64,000 nucleotides of DNA. Origin: Alienimonas sp043951915 (lineage in GTDB: Bacteria; Planctomycetota; Planctomycetia; Planctomycetales; Planctomycetaceae). A program made the position numbers and the translations under genes. This document shows positions 23,528 through 33,385 of the stretch, piece by piece (within the stretch, counting starts at the first letter, position 1; every line of letters begins with the position of its first letter). The stretch spans positions 5,597 to 69,596 of the forward strand of contig NZ_JBINJD010000007.1 in assembly GCF_043951915.1 (NCBI RefSeq). The letters run 5' to 3'. Under the pieces are notes generated by a model. The model did not search any database. It had not been told where the DNA came from and worked only from the letters and a program-made list of their open reading frames with translations.

Positions 23528-26500
23528 TCAGACGGCGGGGGACGTGAGCGGGGCCGCGGCGGGGCCGCCGAGTTCCTCCGGCGGCGTGTCCTCCACGCCG
23601 GCCCAGTGGCGGTCGGTGAGGCCGGCTTTCAGCTTGAATTCCTTGAACCCGCAGAACAGCACCGGCACCACGAACAGCGTGACCAGTTCGACGGTCATCC
23701 CGCCGAACACCGGCAGGGCCATCGCCCGGGCCACGTCGGCCCCGCGGCCGTCGGCCAGCAGCACGGGGACCAGGGCCAGCACGGTCGTCGCGGTCGTCAT
23801 CAAACAGGGGCGGATGCGGCGGGCGCCGGCGACCACGGTCGCGGCCCGGATGTCGGCGACGGTCCGCAGTCGGCGGCGGGTGAAGACCTGATCGAGGTAC
23901 GTCGCGATCACGACCCCGTCGTCCACGGCGATGCCGAACAGGGCGATAAAGCCCACCCACACGGCGGTGTTCATCTCCGTCCCGGCCAGCGCCAGACAGA
24001 TCATCCCCCCGCCGAACGCCACCGGGATGCCGGCGAACACCGCCAGCGTCAGCGGGACGGCCCGGAACTGGAAATAGATCAGCAGCAAATTAATGCCGAT
24101 CACCAGCGGGACCAGCCACATCAGCCGGCGGTTCGCCTCGATCTGATTGCGGAAGCTGCCCACCAGTTCGAACGAATACCCCGCCGGCAGGTCGAGCCGG
24201 CCGTCGGCGCCCTCCGGCCGGGCGGCGGCCCGCCGGAGCGACTCTTCGATGGCCGCGACCGCTTCGAGGTCGCCGACGGCCCCGTTCGTGGCGAACGCCA
24301 CGTGGGCCACCAGCCGGGCGTTCTCGCTGCTGATCGCCCCCGGCCCCCAGGTGGTGGTCAGCGTCGCCAGTTCCGACAGCGGCACCGTCTCCCCGTCGTG
24401 GGAGACGACCGGCAACTCGCCCAGCTCGTCGACCCGCTCCCGCAGGTCCCGGCGGTAACGGACCCGCACCGGATACCGTTCTCGGCCCTCCACCGTGCGG
24501 TCGACGTTCATCCCGCCCAGGGCGGTCTCGATCACGCGGTTCACCGCCTCGACGCTCATCCCGTAGCGGGCGGCAGCCTCGCGGTCGACGGCGAACTCGA
24601 CGTACGGTTTGCCGAGCACGATGTCCGGGTTCACCGTGCCGGAATTGACGTACGGGCTCTCTTTTAATTTCGCCGCGACGGCCCGGGCGGCTTTGGCCAG
24701 TTCGGCGAGGTCGTCGCCGTAAATCCGCACCGCCGTGGGCGCCTTGATGCCGCTCTGCAGCATCACCACGCGGCCCTCGATCGGCTGGAGGGGCGACGCC
24801 GGGGTGACGCCCGGCAGCGTGGCGACGGCGTTGATCTCCTCCCACACGTCCTTCCCCGTCACGCCCGGCCGCCACTGCTCCCGGGGTTTGAGCATCACGT
24901 AGGTTTCCACCATCGCCGCCGGGGCCGGGTCCAGGGCGCTGTCCACGCGGCCGATCTTGCCGAGCACGTTCTCCACCTCGGGGATCTGCCGGATCAGCAC
25001 GTCCTGGGTCTGCAGGACCCGCATCGCCTCGGAGAAGCTGGCGGCGGGATAGAGGGTGGGCATATAGAACCAGCTGCCCTCGTCCAGCGCGATCCAGTCG
25101 TCGGTGGAGAGGCCCATGAACTGGCTTTTTGCGTTCAGATAGCCGGGGACGGCGTTGAGGTCGGCGCCCAAGACCGCCGCCCCCCGCTCGACCGGCTTCA
25201 GCACCGTGCCGAGCCCGAACCACGCCCCCAGCCCGAGCAGGACGATGAGGCCGGGGGCGAGCAGGAAGCTCCCTTTGTGCCGCAGGAAGAACCGCAACGT
25301 CGGCTCGTAAACCCAGACCACGAGCCGGCTGACCGGGTTCTCGTCGACCGGGCGGAGGCGTTCCCGCAGCATCAAATACCCGACCGCGAACCCGGCCGCG
25401 GCGGCGGCGAGGACGACGTGCACCGGGGACACGGCGTACCCGCCGCCGGGAAACAGTTCGGCGGTCAGCCACGCCGCCGCCCGGCCGCCCCAAACGACCG
25501 CCGAGGCCGCGAACACCGCCGCCCCCACCAGCCCGGCCCACGCCGCGGTCCACCGGGACCGCCGCCGCCCGCCGAGCAGCAGCCGGCAGGCCGGCGGGAC
25601 CAGACACACGGCCACGATCAACGCGGCGACGATGCTGAACGTCTTCGTCCAGGCCAACGGGGCGAACAGTTTATAATCCCGGCCGGTGAGGAAGAAGACC
25701 GGCAGGAAGCTGACGACGGTGGTCATGACGGCCGTGAACACCGCTGGGGCGACCTCTCCCGCGGCCTCCTCGATCACCTCGACGCGGGAGCGGTCGTCGG
25801 GCTTCGCGGTCCACTCCGCGAGGTGCTGATAGACGTTCTCCGAGACGATAATCCCCATGTCGACCATCGTGCCGATCGCGATCGCGATCCCGGCGAGCGA
25901 CATGATGTTGGCGTCCACCCCGCCGACTCGCATCGCCCCGAACGCCAACAGCACGGCGATCGGCAGCGTGCCGGCGACGGTCAGACTGCTGCGTAGGTGC
26001 AGAAGAAAGAGGAGGATCACCGCGGCGGTGATCGCGATCTCCTCCCACAGGGCCGTGGTCAAGGTGGCGACGGTCTCGTCGATCAGCCCGCTGCGGTCGT
26101 AGACCCCGCGGATCGTGACCCCGCCCAGGGCCGGTTCGATCTGCCGGATCTTGGCCTTCACCCGTTCGATGACGGCCCGGGGGTTCTCGCCGTACCGCAT
26201 GACGACGACCCCGCCGACGGCCTCGGCGCCGTTCAGGTCGAGCGCCCCGCGGCGGAAGTCCGGGCCGAGCTGCACGTCGGCGACGTCCTTCAAACGGACG
26301 GGAACGCCGCCCCGCTCCGCGATCACGGTCTCCTCCAAGTCCTGCACGGCGTCGCCGTCGCCGCCGATAAAGCCGCGGCCGCGGACGAGGTATTCCAGCC
26401 CGCCGCTCTCGACGGTCTTGGCCCCGACGTCCCGGCCGCTGCCCTTCACCGCGGCGACGACCGCGTCCAGCGGCAGGTCGTGGAACCGCAGGCGGTCCGG

Positions 26501-27100
26501 GTCCACGTCCACCTGATACTGCCGAACGTACCCGCCGATCGAGGCGACCTCGCTGACCCCGTCCACCGCTTGTAATTCGTAGCGGACCACGAAGTCCTGC
26601 AACGACCGCAGTTCTGCCAAGTTCGTTCCGCCGCCGGGCGGCGGTTGCAGAACGTAATAGTAGATCTGTCCCAAACCCGTGGCGTCCGGCCCCATCCGGG
26701 GCGTGACGCCGTCCGGCAGGCTCGCCGCGGCGACGCCGAGTTGCTCGCTCACCCGGCTGCGGGCCCAATAAAAATCCACGGAGTCCGCGAACGTCACCTG
26801 CACGAAGCTGACGCCGAACAGGCTCTTGCCCCGTACGCTCTCCGCCCCGGGGACGGCCAGTAAATTCACGCTCAGAGGGTAGGTGATCTGGTCCTCCACG
26901 TCCTTCGGCGACCGGCCGGGCCAGTCGGTGAGGACGATCACCTGGTTCTCCCCGACGTCCGGGATGGCGTCGATCGGGACGGCGTTCACGCTGTACGCGC
27001 CGAACCCGACCAGCCCCGCCGTCACCAGCAGGACGATCAACGGTTCGCGGACGCAGAAGCGGACGAGGGCGGTCAGCATGGACGTCTTTTTTGAACTCAC
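23528..27100 (-). CDS. cusA: CusA-type heavy-metal RND efflux pump
   Basis: About 1,190 residues (GTG 27100; an ATG at 27079 is an equally plausible start). It pumps Cu(I)/Ag(I) through a tripartite envelope complex using proton motive force. Typical HME-RND sequence: VNAVPIDAIPDVGENQVIVL and DWPGRSPKDVEDQITYPL near the N-terminus, MSLAGIAIAIGTMVDMGIIV followed by SENVYQHL in TM4, and IALFGIAVDDGVVIATYLDQ near the end. It is longer than the usual about 1,040 residues because of roughly 100 extra residues around 510-610 that add hydrophobic segments. The adaptor and an acetyltransferase gene lie upstream on the same strand. Confidence 0.92.
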   Translation of the reverse strand: MSSKKTSMLTALVRFCVREPLIVLLVTAGLVGFGAYSVNAVPIDAIPDVGENQVIVLTDWPGRSPKDVEDQITYPLSVNLLAVPGAESVRGKSLFGVSFVQVTFADSVDFYWARSRVSEQLGVAAASLPDGVTPRMGPDATGLGQIYYYVLQPPPGGGTNLAELRSLQDFVVRYELQAVDGVSEVASIGGYVRQYQVDVDPDRLRFHDLPLDAVVAAVKGSGRDVGAKTVESGGLEYLVRGRGFIGGDGDAVQDLEETVIAERGGVPVRLKDVADVQLGPDFRRGALDLNGAEAVGGVVVMRYGENPRAVIERVKAKIRQIEPALGGVTIRGVYDRSGLIDETVATLTTALWEEIAITAAVILLFLLHLRSSLTVAGTLPIAVLLAFGAMRVGGVDANIMSLAGIAIAIGTMVDMGIIVSENVYQHLAEWTAKPDDRSRVEVIEEAAGEVAPAVFTAVMTTVVSFLPVFFLTGRDYKLFAPLAWTKTFSIVAALIVAVCLVPPACRLLLGGRRRSRWTAAWAGLVGAAVFAASAVVWGGRAAAWLTAELFPGGGYAVSPVHVVLAAAAAGFAVGYLMLRERLRPVDENPVSRLVVWVYEPTLRFFLRHKGSFLLAPGLIVLLGLGAWFGLGTVLKPVERGAAVLGADLNAVPGYLNAKSQFMGLSTDDWIALDEGSWFYMPTLYPAASFSEAMRVLQTQDVLIRQIPEVENVLGKIGRVDSALDPAPAAMVETYVMLKPREQWRPGVTGKDVWEEINAVATLPGVTPASPLQPIEGRVVMLQSGIKAPTAVRIYGDDLAELAKAARAVAAKLKESPYVNSGTVNPDIVLGKPYVEFAVDREAAARYGMSVEAVNRVIETALGGMNVDRTVEGRERYPVRVRYRRDLRERVDELGELPVVSHDGETVPLSELATLTTTWGPGAISSENARLVAHVAFATNGAVGDLEAVAAIEESLRRAAARPEGADGRLDLPAGYSFELVGSFRNQIEANRRLMWLVPLVIGINLLLIYFQFRAVPLTLAVFAGIPVAFGGGMICLALAGTEMNTAVWVGFIALFGIAVDDGVVIATYLDQVFTRRRLRTVADIRAATVVAGARRIRPCLMTTATTVLALVPVLLADGRGADVARAMALPVFGGMTVELVTLFVVPVLFCGFKEFKLKAGLTDRHWAGVEDTPPEELGGPAAAPLTSPAV

Positions 27101-27213
27101 TACGGTCGAACTGGGGACGAGGCCCGGCCCCGGCGAAATTTAAATCCCTGTGCGCTCATGCCGAGCGGACCTTCAACTCGGGAGCGCCCGGCGTCGCACC
27201 CGGGAGGCGGCAG

Positions 27214-27996
27214 TCACGCGGACGCGGGTTCAGCCGAGTCGTAGAGGTGCGCCGTCCCCCCCCGGAAAGTGATCCGACGCTGGAACCGCAACCCGATCTT
27301 CTCCGCGACGCGGACGGACGCGAAATTTTCCGGGGCGATGAACGCGGCCACCCGATCTAACCCGAGGTGACGACGGCACTGGTCGAACGCGGCCTGCGCC
27401 GCCTCGGTCGCGTACCCCGCTCCCCGGTGATCGGCGCCGACCCAGTACCCCAACTCCGCCCCCTGGTAGCCTTCGACGGCGTACCAACCCACGGCGCAAA
27501 CGCCGATCCGCGCGCCGTCGGCTTTCTTCGCGACCGTCCAGCTGAAGGCGTTGTTGGCGAGGTCGCTGACGAAGCCGAGTTCGGCCCACCACGTCGGGGC
27601 AGGCGATCGGCCCGGCCACGGCTGGCCCAATTCTGCCGACGGGAAGATCCGGGCCAGGGGGACCAGGTCCTCCGCCGCGAGCGGTCTGAGGACGAGGCGG
27701 TCCGTGTCGACCGCGCCAGTAGCGAGCTGCGAGACGTCCGGCTCGCAGCCGGGGGCCTGGGGCCGAACCTTCGCCACGGCGAGGCGCCCCGCCTTTCCCG
27801 CCGCACGCCGCGCGAGGCCCGGGGAGGAGACCGCCCAAGCCGCCATGCCCGGCAGGTCGCCGGCTTTTCGGCGGGCGGCGTACCAACGCAGCAGACGTGC
27901 GGACGAGAGCGTGCCGGCGCCGCCGGCCCCCGGGGGCTCCCGCGTCGTCGTCCGTGCGGCGAGTGCCGCCGGTGTTTTCGCAGCGCGATCGACCAT
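27214..27996 (-). CDS. GNAT-family N-acetyltransferase (RimJ/RimL type)
   Basis: 260 residues from ATG 27996. The first about 115 residues are basic and helical with no clear fold. The acetyltransferase domain starts at DTDRLVLRPLAAEDL and includes ELGYWVGADHRGAGYATEAA (acetyl-CoA pyrophosphate loop) and ASVRVAEKIGLRFQR. It sits between the CusB-type and CusA-type genes, 113 bp from each, apparently in the same operon. A second GNAT with the same layout (basic extension then domain) follows CopA at 52987. The substrate is unknown. Confidence 0.82.
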   Translation of the reverse strand: MVDRAAKTPAALAARTTTREPPGAGGAGTLSSARLLRWYAARRKAGDLPGMAAWAVSSPGLARRAAGKAGRLAVAKVRPQAPGCEPDVSQLATGAVDTDRLVLRPLAAEDLVPLARIFPSAELGQPWPGRSPAPTWWAELGFVSDLANNAFSWTVAKKADGARIGVCAVGWYAVEGYQGAELGYWVGADHRGAGYATEAAQAAFDQCRRHLGLDRVAAFIAPENFASVRVAEKIGLRFQRRITFRGGTAHLYDSAEPASA

Positions 27997-28109
27997 GGGT
28001 CTCGTAGAACTAAAAATGGGATTCGGACTGTCGAGTCGTCGGTCGAGTCGGAAGGGGGCGTCACGCGGCGAGTCGTCCCGCCGCGGCGGCCCCCCCACCA
28101 CGCTCAAGA

Positions 28110-30338
28110 TCAGTTGCGTCCGCCGGCCGCCGCGGCCGCGGCGACTTCCCCGACCTTCTCCCCGCAGGTCAGCATCTGACCGCCCCAGTAGGGGTTCCGC
28201 AGGGCGTCCCGGGGGAGGCCGCCGGGCTGGAGCCAGTCGCCCCCGCCGCCCTCCACCATCGGGCAGTAGAAGTGGGTGAACGCCGCCCCGGAGTCCGGAC
28301 CCCGCACCGCCGCCGACAGCCGCAGCACGGCGTGGCTGAGCGGTTTGAACGCGACCCGGGCGGCCTCCAGGTCGTCCGTTTTGAGTTCCGCCGCGTGCCG
28401 CTCGATCACCGCGACCTGATCGGCCGCGGCGGCGAGGTCGGCGGCGTCGAGCCGGTCAGCGGCCGCGGCGAGCGCGGCGACCGCGTCGGCCGGCGGCGGT
28501 TCGTCCGCGGCCAGCGCTTTTTGGACGTCAAAATAGGCGGCGAAGAGGGCGTCCAGTGCGGTTCCTGCGTTCCCTTCCACCTTCAGGACGGGCTCGTCCG
28601 GCAATGCCAGCGGCCCGTCGGCCGACACGGGGGCCGACGCCTTCGCCCGGGTGGGATCGATCAGCGACGGATTGCCGGCGAGCTGCATCTGGGAGTCGAT
28701 CAGGAAGTTCCCGCCGGTCGCCACCTGCTCGCCGGCTTCCAGCCCGCCGAGGACCACCGTGCGGCCGCTCGCGGTGGGGCCGAGCTCCACGTTCCGGATC
28801 TCGAACCGGCCGGGCTCGGTCTCGACGTACACCACGCTGTTCCCGCCGGCCCGGAGCACGGCGTCGCGGGGCACGGTGAGGACCTGCCGGTCCGCGGTGC
28901 GGCTCTCCGCGAAGCCCAGTTCGCTGGCGGGCACCAGGTCCATCCCGCAGACCGGGCACTCGCCCGGCTCGTCCCGCACGATCTGCGGGTGCATCGGGCT
29001 GACGTACTTCATCGCGAGGTCCGGGTCGTAGACCGGCTCGTCCGGCCCCGGCGGGACGGCCGGGACCTCGACCACGGCGGCGGCGAGGTCGCCGGGCCGC
29101 AGCCGGCCGTCCGGGTTCAGCATCTCCACCCGCACGCCGACGGTGCGGGTCGTCGGGTCGACGGTCGGGTCCACGAAGGCGACGCGGCCGACGAACTCCT
29201 CGCCCGGCAGGCTCCGCAGCGTCGCCCGCACCTTCGTGCCGAACCGCACCGCGGCGGCGTCCTCCGGGAATAAGTCGAGCATCAGCCAGACGGCGGAGAG
29301 GTCCGCGATCTTCAGAATCGGCTCGCCCCGGGAGACGTACTGCCCCTCGGTCTTCAACTTTTCCACCACCGTGCCGCCCAGCGGGGAGCGGATCCGCAGC
29401 CGCGTCTCGGCCGACCCCCGCTCCCGCAGGGCCTCGATCTGGTCGGCGGTCATGCCGAGTTCGATCAGCTTGTCGCGGGCGGCGAGCGCTAATTCTCGGG
29501 TGAGTTGATCGTCGGCGTTCGCCCCCGCGGCAAGGGCGTCCCGAGCCGATAGATATTCTCGCTGGGCCGTATACAGGTCCGGGCTGTAAAGCACGGCGAG
29601 GTCGTCGCCCTCCCGCACCGGCACGCCGACGTAATCGGCGAACAGCCGTTCCAGCCGGCCGTCCACGTAGGCGGCGATGGTGGCGTCGCGGCCCTCGTCG
29701 AAGGCCAGCTCGCCGACCGTGCGGATCCGGCGGTCGAGGGTCTCGAGCGTCGCCTCCGCCGTTTCGATCCCCGCCAAACGGCGGGCCGCCGGGTCGAGGG
29801 TGACGGAGACGCCGTCCCCCGCCCCGCCGCCGGCGGACTTCACCAGTTCCATTCCGCAGACCGGGCAGCGGCCGGGCTCGGAGGACGGCGGGGTGCACAT
29901 CATCGGGCAGATGTACTGCTCGCCGTTCTCGTCGACGTGGGCGTGGTCGTGCCCGCCGGCAGACGGGCCGTCGGTCGGGACGAGCTCCATCCCGCAGATC
30001 GGGCACTTGCCGGGTTCGTCCTGCCGAATTTGGGGATGCATCGGGCAGGTGTATTCGACGGCGCCGCCCTCAGAGGCGGCGACGGTCCCGCCGTCGGTCA
30101 GCCAGCCGAACCGCTGGGCGACGCCCACGCCGGCCAGCAGGCCGACCAGGGCGAACAAAAAGGCCGCCGTCCGCACCGCCGTGTCGACCCACCACCGCCC
30201 GCCGGACCGCGTCGCTCCCGCCGTTGCGGACGGCGGGAGCGGGGCGGTGTCGGACGCGGGGGCACGCTGCGCCGCCCCGCCGTCGGGCGGGGGCGACGCG
30301 GCGGGTCGGGACAGTCGGCGGCGGAGGGCGGCGAACAT
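28110..30338 (-). CDS. cusB: CusB-type RND adaptor with three heavy-metal-binding motifs and DUF3347
   Basis: 742 residues from ATG 30338. It is a membrane-fusion protein linking the inner-membrane pump to an outer-membrane channel. Order: membrane anchor (about 53-72); heavy-metal-binding motif 1 (96-119, YTCPMHPQI with CPICGMEL); motif 2 (142-166, YICPMM with CPVCGMEL); barrel-sandwich and beta-barrel parts (about 200-425); a third motif at 445-470 (YVSPMHPQI with CPVCGMDL) where the first Cys is Ser; membrane-proximal part to about 570; and a C-terminal DUF3347-type domain with HFYCPM. The 41 bp to the preceding YHS lipoprotein gene imply co-transcription. Confidence 0.9.
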   Translation of the reverse strand: MFAALRRRLSRPAASPPPDGGAAQRAPASDTAPLPPSATAGATRSGGRWWVDTAVRTAAFLFALVGLLAGVGVAQRFGWLTDGGTVAASEGGAVEYTCPMHPQIRQDEPGKCPICGMELVPTDGPSAGGHDHAHVDENGEQYICPMMCTPPSSEPGRCPVCGMELVKSAGGGAGDGVSVTLDPAARRLAGIETAEATLETLDRRIRTVGELAFDEGRDATIAAYVDGRLERLFADYVGVPVREGDDLAVLYSPDLYTAQREYLSARDALAAGANADDQLTRELALAARDKLIELGMTADQIEALRERGSAETRLRIRSPLGGTVVEKLKTEGQYVSRGEPILKIADLSAVWLMLDLFPEDAAAVRFGTKVRATLRSLPGEEFVGRVAFVDPTVDPTTRTVGVRVEMLNPDGRLRPGDLAAAVVEVPAVPPGPDEPVYDPDLAMKYVSPMHPQIVRDEPGECPVCGMDLVPASELGFAESRTADRQVLTVPRDAVLRAGGNSVVYVETEPGRFEIRNVELGPTASGRTVVLGGLEAGEQVATGGNFLIDSQMQLAGNPSLIDPTRAKASAPVSADGPLALPDEPVLKVEGNAGTALDALFAAYFDVQKALAADEPPPADAVAALAAAADRLDAADLAAAADQVAVIERHAAELKTDDLEAARVAFKPLSHAVLRLSAAVRGPDSGAAFTHFYCPMVEGGGGDWLQPGGLPRDALRNPYWGGQMLTCGEKVGEVAAAAAAGGRN

Positions 30339-30379
30339 CTCGGGGGCTCCTCGAGTGAAGCGGGAGTAAAGACGGTGAC

Positions 30380-30739
30380 TCAGGCATCGCCGTGGTCGTG
30401 GTCGCCGTGGTCCATATGCATCTCGTTCTCCGTCTCGCCGGCCTGGGCGGCGGCGAGCTTTTCGGCTTTCTCCTCCTCGGTCAGCTCCTTCCATTCGGGA
30501 ATGCACTTCGCACAGCAGAAGCCGACCGTTTGGCCGTTCCATTCGGTGGTGACCGCCGGGTCGACGTCGCCGCCCATTAGCGGGCAGGTCTCGTTGACCG
30601 GTTCGGAGGCGGCCGCGGGCGTGGCGGCGGGGGCGTCGGTCGCGGTGAGGTCGCCGTCGGTGGGCGGCTCGACGGCACAGCCCGCCGCGAGGGCGGTGAG
30701 GGCGGCGACGGACAGGGGCAGCAGGGGGCGGAAGGTCAT
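30380..30739 (-). CDS. Small metal-binding lipoprotein (YHS-like)
   Basis: 119 residues from ATG 30739. Lipoprotein signal with lipobox LAAGC (Cys 21), an Ala/Pro linker, then CPLMGGDVDPAVTTEWNGQT and VGFCCAKCIPEW, a YHS-like CP..CCxxC metal site. The C-terminus is rich in His and Asp (HMDHGDHDHGD). It is the gene before the CusB-type adaptor and probably hands copper or silver to it in the periplasm, an inference from context. Confidence 0.78.
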   Translation of the reverse strand: MTFRPLLPLSVAALTALAAGCAVEPPTDGDLTATDAPAATPAAASEPVNETCPLMGGDVDPAVTTEWNGQTVGFCCAKCIPEWKELTEEEKAEKLAAAQAGETENEMHMDHGDHDHGDA

Positions 30740-30925
30740 CCGGAGGTCCTTCGGAAGGGGACGGGAGCGGGACGGAGCGGCCCCCGTGCGGGGCCGCTCC
30801 GGCGACCGCGGCGGACCGCGCACGGGTCGCCGGGGCCGGGAAGAGAACGTGACGCACCACAGCGCCGCGAAAGCAGAAGGGACCGGGCGCAGCGGGCGCG
30901 CTCCGTCAGCCCCGAAGAATGGCCG

Positions 30926-31399
30926 CTACGTGAGCCAGACGCTCAACACGAGCTGGGCGAACCGCGACGACCGCACGCACGCGGCGGCGTCGCAATCGAA
31001 TGCGACGGACAGAGGGCGGACCGCGTCGTCCGGCCGGCCCGCCGGGGGGGCGTCGACGGCCTGCACGACCTGCCGCGGACCCGGTTCGGGCGCGACGGGG
31101 GCCGGCCGAGGCGCCCCGCAGCCGCAGACGTGGGTGGACGGCTTGCCGGCCGTTGGGCAGGCGCCGCACCGGCAGTTCTCGCCGCAGCACCCGCGGGCGG
31201 GTCCGGCCGATTCGACCGACGCCGCCTTCGCTCCACAGCAGGCGTGGGGCGCCGCGTCGGCGGACGCCGAGTCCGGGCGGACGGCGTCGTCCGCCGCCGT
31301 CACCGTACAGGGAGCGGCCGGCAACGCCGACGCCGGCCCGCCGGCGAGGCAGACCGCCAGCGCCAGGCAAACTGTAACGGCGGTGCGGAAGGCGCTCAA
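30926..31399 (-). CDS. Secreted Cys-rich protein in the copper cluster
   Basis: 157 residues from TTG 31399, chosen for the clean signal peptide (LALAVCLAGGPASA). The mature part has clusters HACCGAKAAS, GCCGENCRCGACP and HVCGCGAP, then a Pro/Val linker and a hydrophobic C-terminus (RFAQLVLSVWLT). No family is recognised. It reads divergently from the TolC-like gene at 31466, with a CsoR-type operator (31423-31439) between the two starts, and likely heads the adaptor/pump operon. A role in binding Cu/Ag at the surface is inferred. The protein at 60916 has a similar plan. Confidence 0.6.
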   Translation of the reverse strand: MSAFRTAVTVCLALAVCLAGGPASALPAAPCTVTAADDAVRPDSASADAAPHACCGAKAASVESAGPARGCCGENCRCGACPTAGKPSTHVCGCGAPRPAPVAPEPGPRQVVQAVDAPPAGRPDDAVRPLSVAFDCDAAACVRSSRFAQLVLSVWLT

Positions 31400-31422
31400 T
31401 GCGACGGTCGGCAGGGGACGAA

Positions 31423-31439
31423 GTACCCACTGAGGGTAT
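31423..31439. promoter_or_regulatory. CsoR-type operator B (divergent)
   Basis: GTACCC-ACTGA-GGGTAT, one mismatch from the consensus. It lies between the divergent starts at 31399 (minus) and 31466 (plus), so one site could control both the CusBA operon and the TolC-like gene. Confidence 0.72.
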
Positions 31440-31465
31440 CCCGAGCTTCGCACACTGAGCGGATA

Positions 31466-33298
31466 ATGCAAGACCGATTTCGCCGCCGACCGTCGCTCGC
31501 GCTGGCGTCGCTGCCATTGGCGGGGGTCGTTTCGCTCGCCGGGGGCTGCGTCGCCGACGGCGACTGCTGTCGGCAGACCGCCGCCCGGCCGATCGCCGCG
31601 GAGCGTCCGGCGCTCGCCGCACGGTCGGAGGGCGAGGCGTCCGCCGTCCGGCTCGCCGCCTATCAGGACGGGGGGGCTGAGCCGCCGGCGGATTCCTTCT
31701 TCGACCCGCTCCTCGACGCCCCGCAGGACCGTCCCGGCGGCCGACCCGGCCCGGAGACCGGGCGGCCGGAGACCGGCGACCAGGGCGACGAGTTCGCCGA
31801 CCCGCTGCTGGACGCCCCCTCCGGCGCCACGTCCGCGGACGCACCCGCCGCGGCGCCGCCCGGGGGGGCCGACTTCGTCCCCGGAGAGGCGCCCGCCATC
31901 GGTTTGGACGAGTCGGCGAGCCTCGCCGTCGCTCGGTCGCCGCGGGCGCGTGCCGCCCGGGACCGCGCCGCCGCGGTCGCCGCCCGTCTCCCGCAGGTGA
32001 CGGCGCTCGACGACCCAATGGTGATGAGCACGAGTTACCCGCTCCGCGATCAAGCGCTGCAGACCGCCGGCGGTCGCATCCAGACCGGCGTGCAGGTCAC
32101 GCAGCGGCTGCCCTGGCCGGAGAAGCTCGGCGCCCGCGGCGAGGTCGTCCGCCGGGAATACCAGGCCGCCCTGACGGAGGCGACGAGCGCCGAACTGGAC
32201 GCCGCCCTCGCCGCCCGAACCGCCTGGTTCGAAGCTTGGTACGCCGACCGGGCCGTGGAGGTCACGCTGCGTAACCGGGAGTTGCTCGAACAGCTCCTCG
32301 ACGTGGCCGTCGCCCGGGTGCGGACGGGCGGCGGGCAGACGGACGTGTTGCGGACGCAACTCGAAATCGACCGCCTGGACGACCGCCTGCTGACGTTCGG
32401 TCGGCAACGGGACCTGGCGCGGGCGGACCTCGCCGCGGCGCTGCGGTTGCCGCCGGGGGCGGACCTGCCCACCGCGGCCGCGGACCTGCCGCCGCTCGAC
32501 GCCGCCGCGGAGGTCGACGCCCTGTTCGCCGCGGCCCAGCAGTGCCGGCCGGAGTTGCAGCGGATCGGCTGGGAGATCGCCCGGGACCGGGCCCAGCGGC
32601 GGGTCGCCTGTCTGGCCGCGAAGCCGGACTTCACCGCGGGTCTCGGCTACGCGGTCGTCACGGAGGAGGACGCCCTCGCCGGAAACGCCAACGGCCGCGA
32701 CAACGTCTCCGTGCTGTTCGGCCTGACGCTGCCGATCTACCGCGACAAGATCCGGGCCGGCGTGGCGGAGGCGGACCGCCGCATCGCCGCGGACTCCCGC
32801 GCCCTCGACGCCGAACGGGACGACACGCTCCGGCAGATCCGGCGGTTGGCCTTCCGCCTGGAGACCCTTGCGGACCAGCTCGCCCTGCTGGAGGACCGTA
32901 TCCTGCCGCGGGCGGAGCAGACGCTGGACGTGAGCCTGGCGGACTACCGGGGCGAACGCGTCGGCTTCACCGAGGTCTCTAACAGTTACGCGGACCTGTT
33001 GCGGGTGGAACTCCAACGGGCCCGCCTGCGGGCGGACGCCGGCGCCGCCCTGGCCGAGTTGGAGCGGGCCGTCGGCTGCGATCTGACGACCGTCGCCCCG
33101 TCGGCCGTCGCCCCGTCGGCCGTCGCCCCCCCGCCGGCCGTCGGGACGCCGGAGCCGCGACCGGCCCCCATGCCGGCGCCCGCCCCGGACCCGGCGCCCG
33201 CTGTCGGAGACGTGCCGACGCTCGCGCCCGGCCTCGCGCGTCCCGCCTCCGACTCGGCGGCCGACGACGGATGGCGGCGAAACGACTCTTTCAAGTGA
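31466..33298 (+). CDS. TolC-family outer-membrane efflux lipoprotein
   Basis: 610 residues from ATG 31466. Lipoprotein-type signal (LPLAGVVSLAGGC, Cys about 28), then a disordered Pro/Asp/Gly-rich segment of about 120 residues. Two outer-membrane-efflux repeats follow, with VQVTQRLPWPEKLGARGEVV, NRELLEQLLDVAVARVRTGG and LTLPIYRDKIRAGVAEADRR. The C-terminal tail is Pro/Ala-rich and contains 15-bp DNA repeats (VAPSAVAPSAVAP). It forms the exit channel of a tripartite pump, presumably the CusBA complex encoded divergently. The long linker is unusual for the family. Confidence 0.85.
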   Translation: MQDRFRRRPSLALASLPLAGVVSLAGGCVADGDCCRQTAARPIAAERPALAARSEGEASAVRLAAYQDGGAEPPADSFFDPLLDAPQDRPGGRPGPETGRPETGDQGDEFADPLLDAPSGATSADAPAAAPPGGADFVPGEAPAIGLDESASLAVARSPRARAARDRAAAVAARLPQVTALDDPMVMSTSYPLRDQALQTAGGRIQTGVQVTQRLPWPEKLGARGEVVRREYQAALTEATSAELDAALAARTAWFEAWYADRAVEVTLRNRELLEQLLDVAVARVRTGGGQTDVLRTQLEIDRLDDRLLTFGRQRDLARADLAAALRLPPGADLPTAAADLPPLDAAAEVDALFAAAQQCRPELQRIGWEIARDRAQRRVACLAAKPDFTAGLGYAVVTEEDALAGNANGRDNVSVLFGLTLPIYRDKIRAGVAEADRRIAADSRALDAERDDTLRQIRRLAFRLETLADQLALLEDRILPRAEQTLDVSLADYRGERVGFTEVSNSYADLLRVELQRARLRADAGAALAELERAVGCDLTTVAPSAVAPSAVAPPPAVGTPEPRPAPMPAPAPDPAPAVGDVPTLAPGLARPASDSAADDGWRRNDSFK

Positions 33299-33385
33299 AA
33301 ACGATCTTCCCAAGTGAATCGGGGTCATACCCCCCCGCCGTACGCCCCGATACTCCCCTCACCCGTTTCCGCCCCGATTGATCCG

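Noticed and set aside
33327..33343. Possible tenth CsoR-type site (ATACCC-CCCCG-CCGTAC)
   Set aside because: The right arm matches the GGGTAT consensus poorly, and the C run makes a chance match likely. Left out of the operator set.
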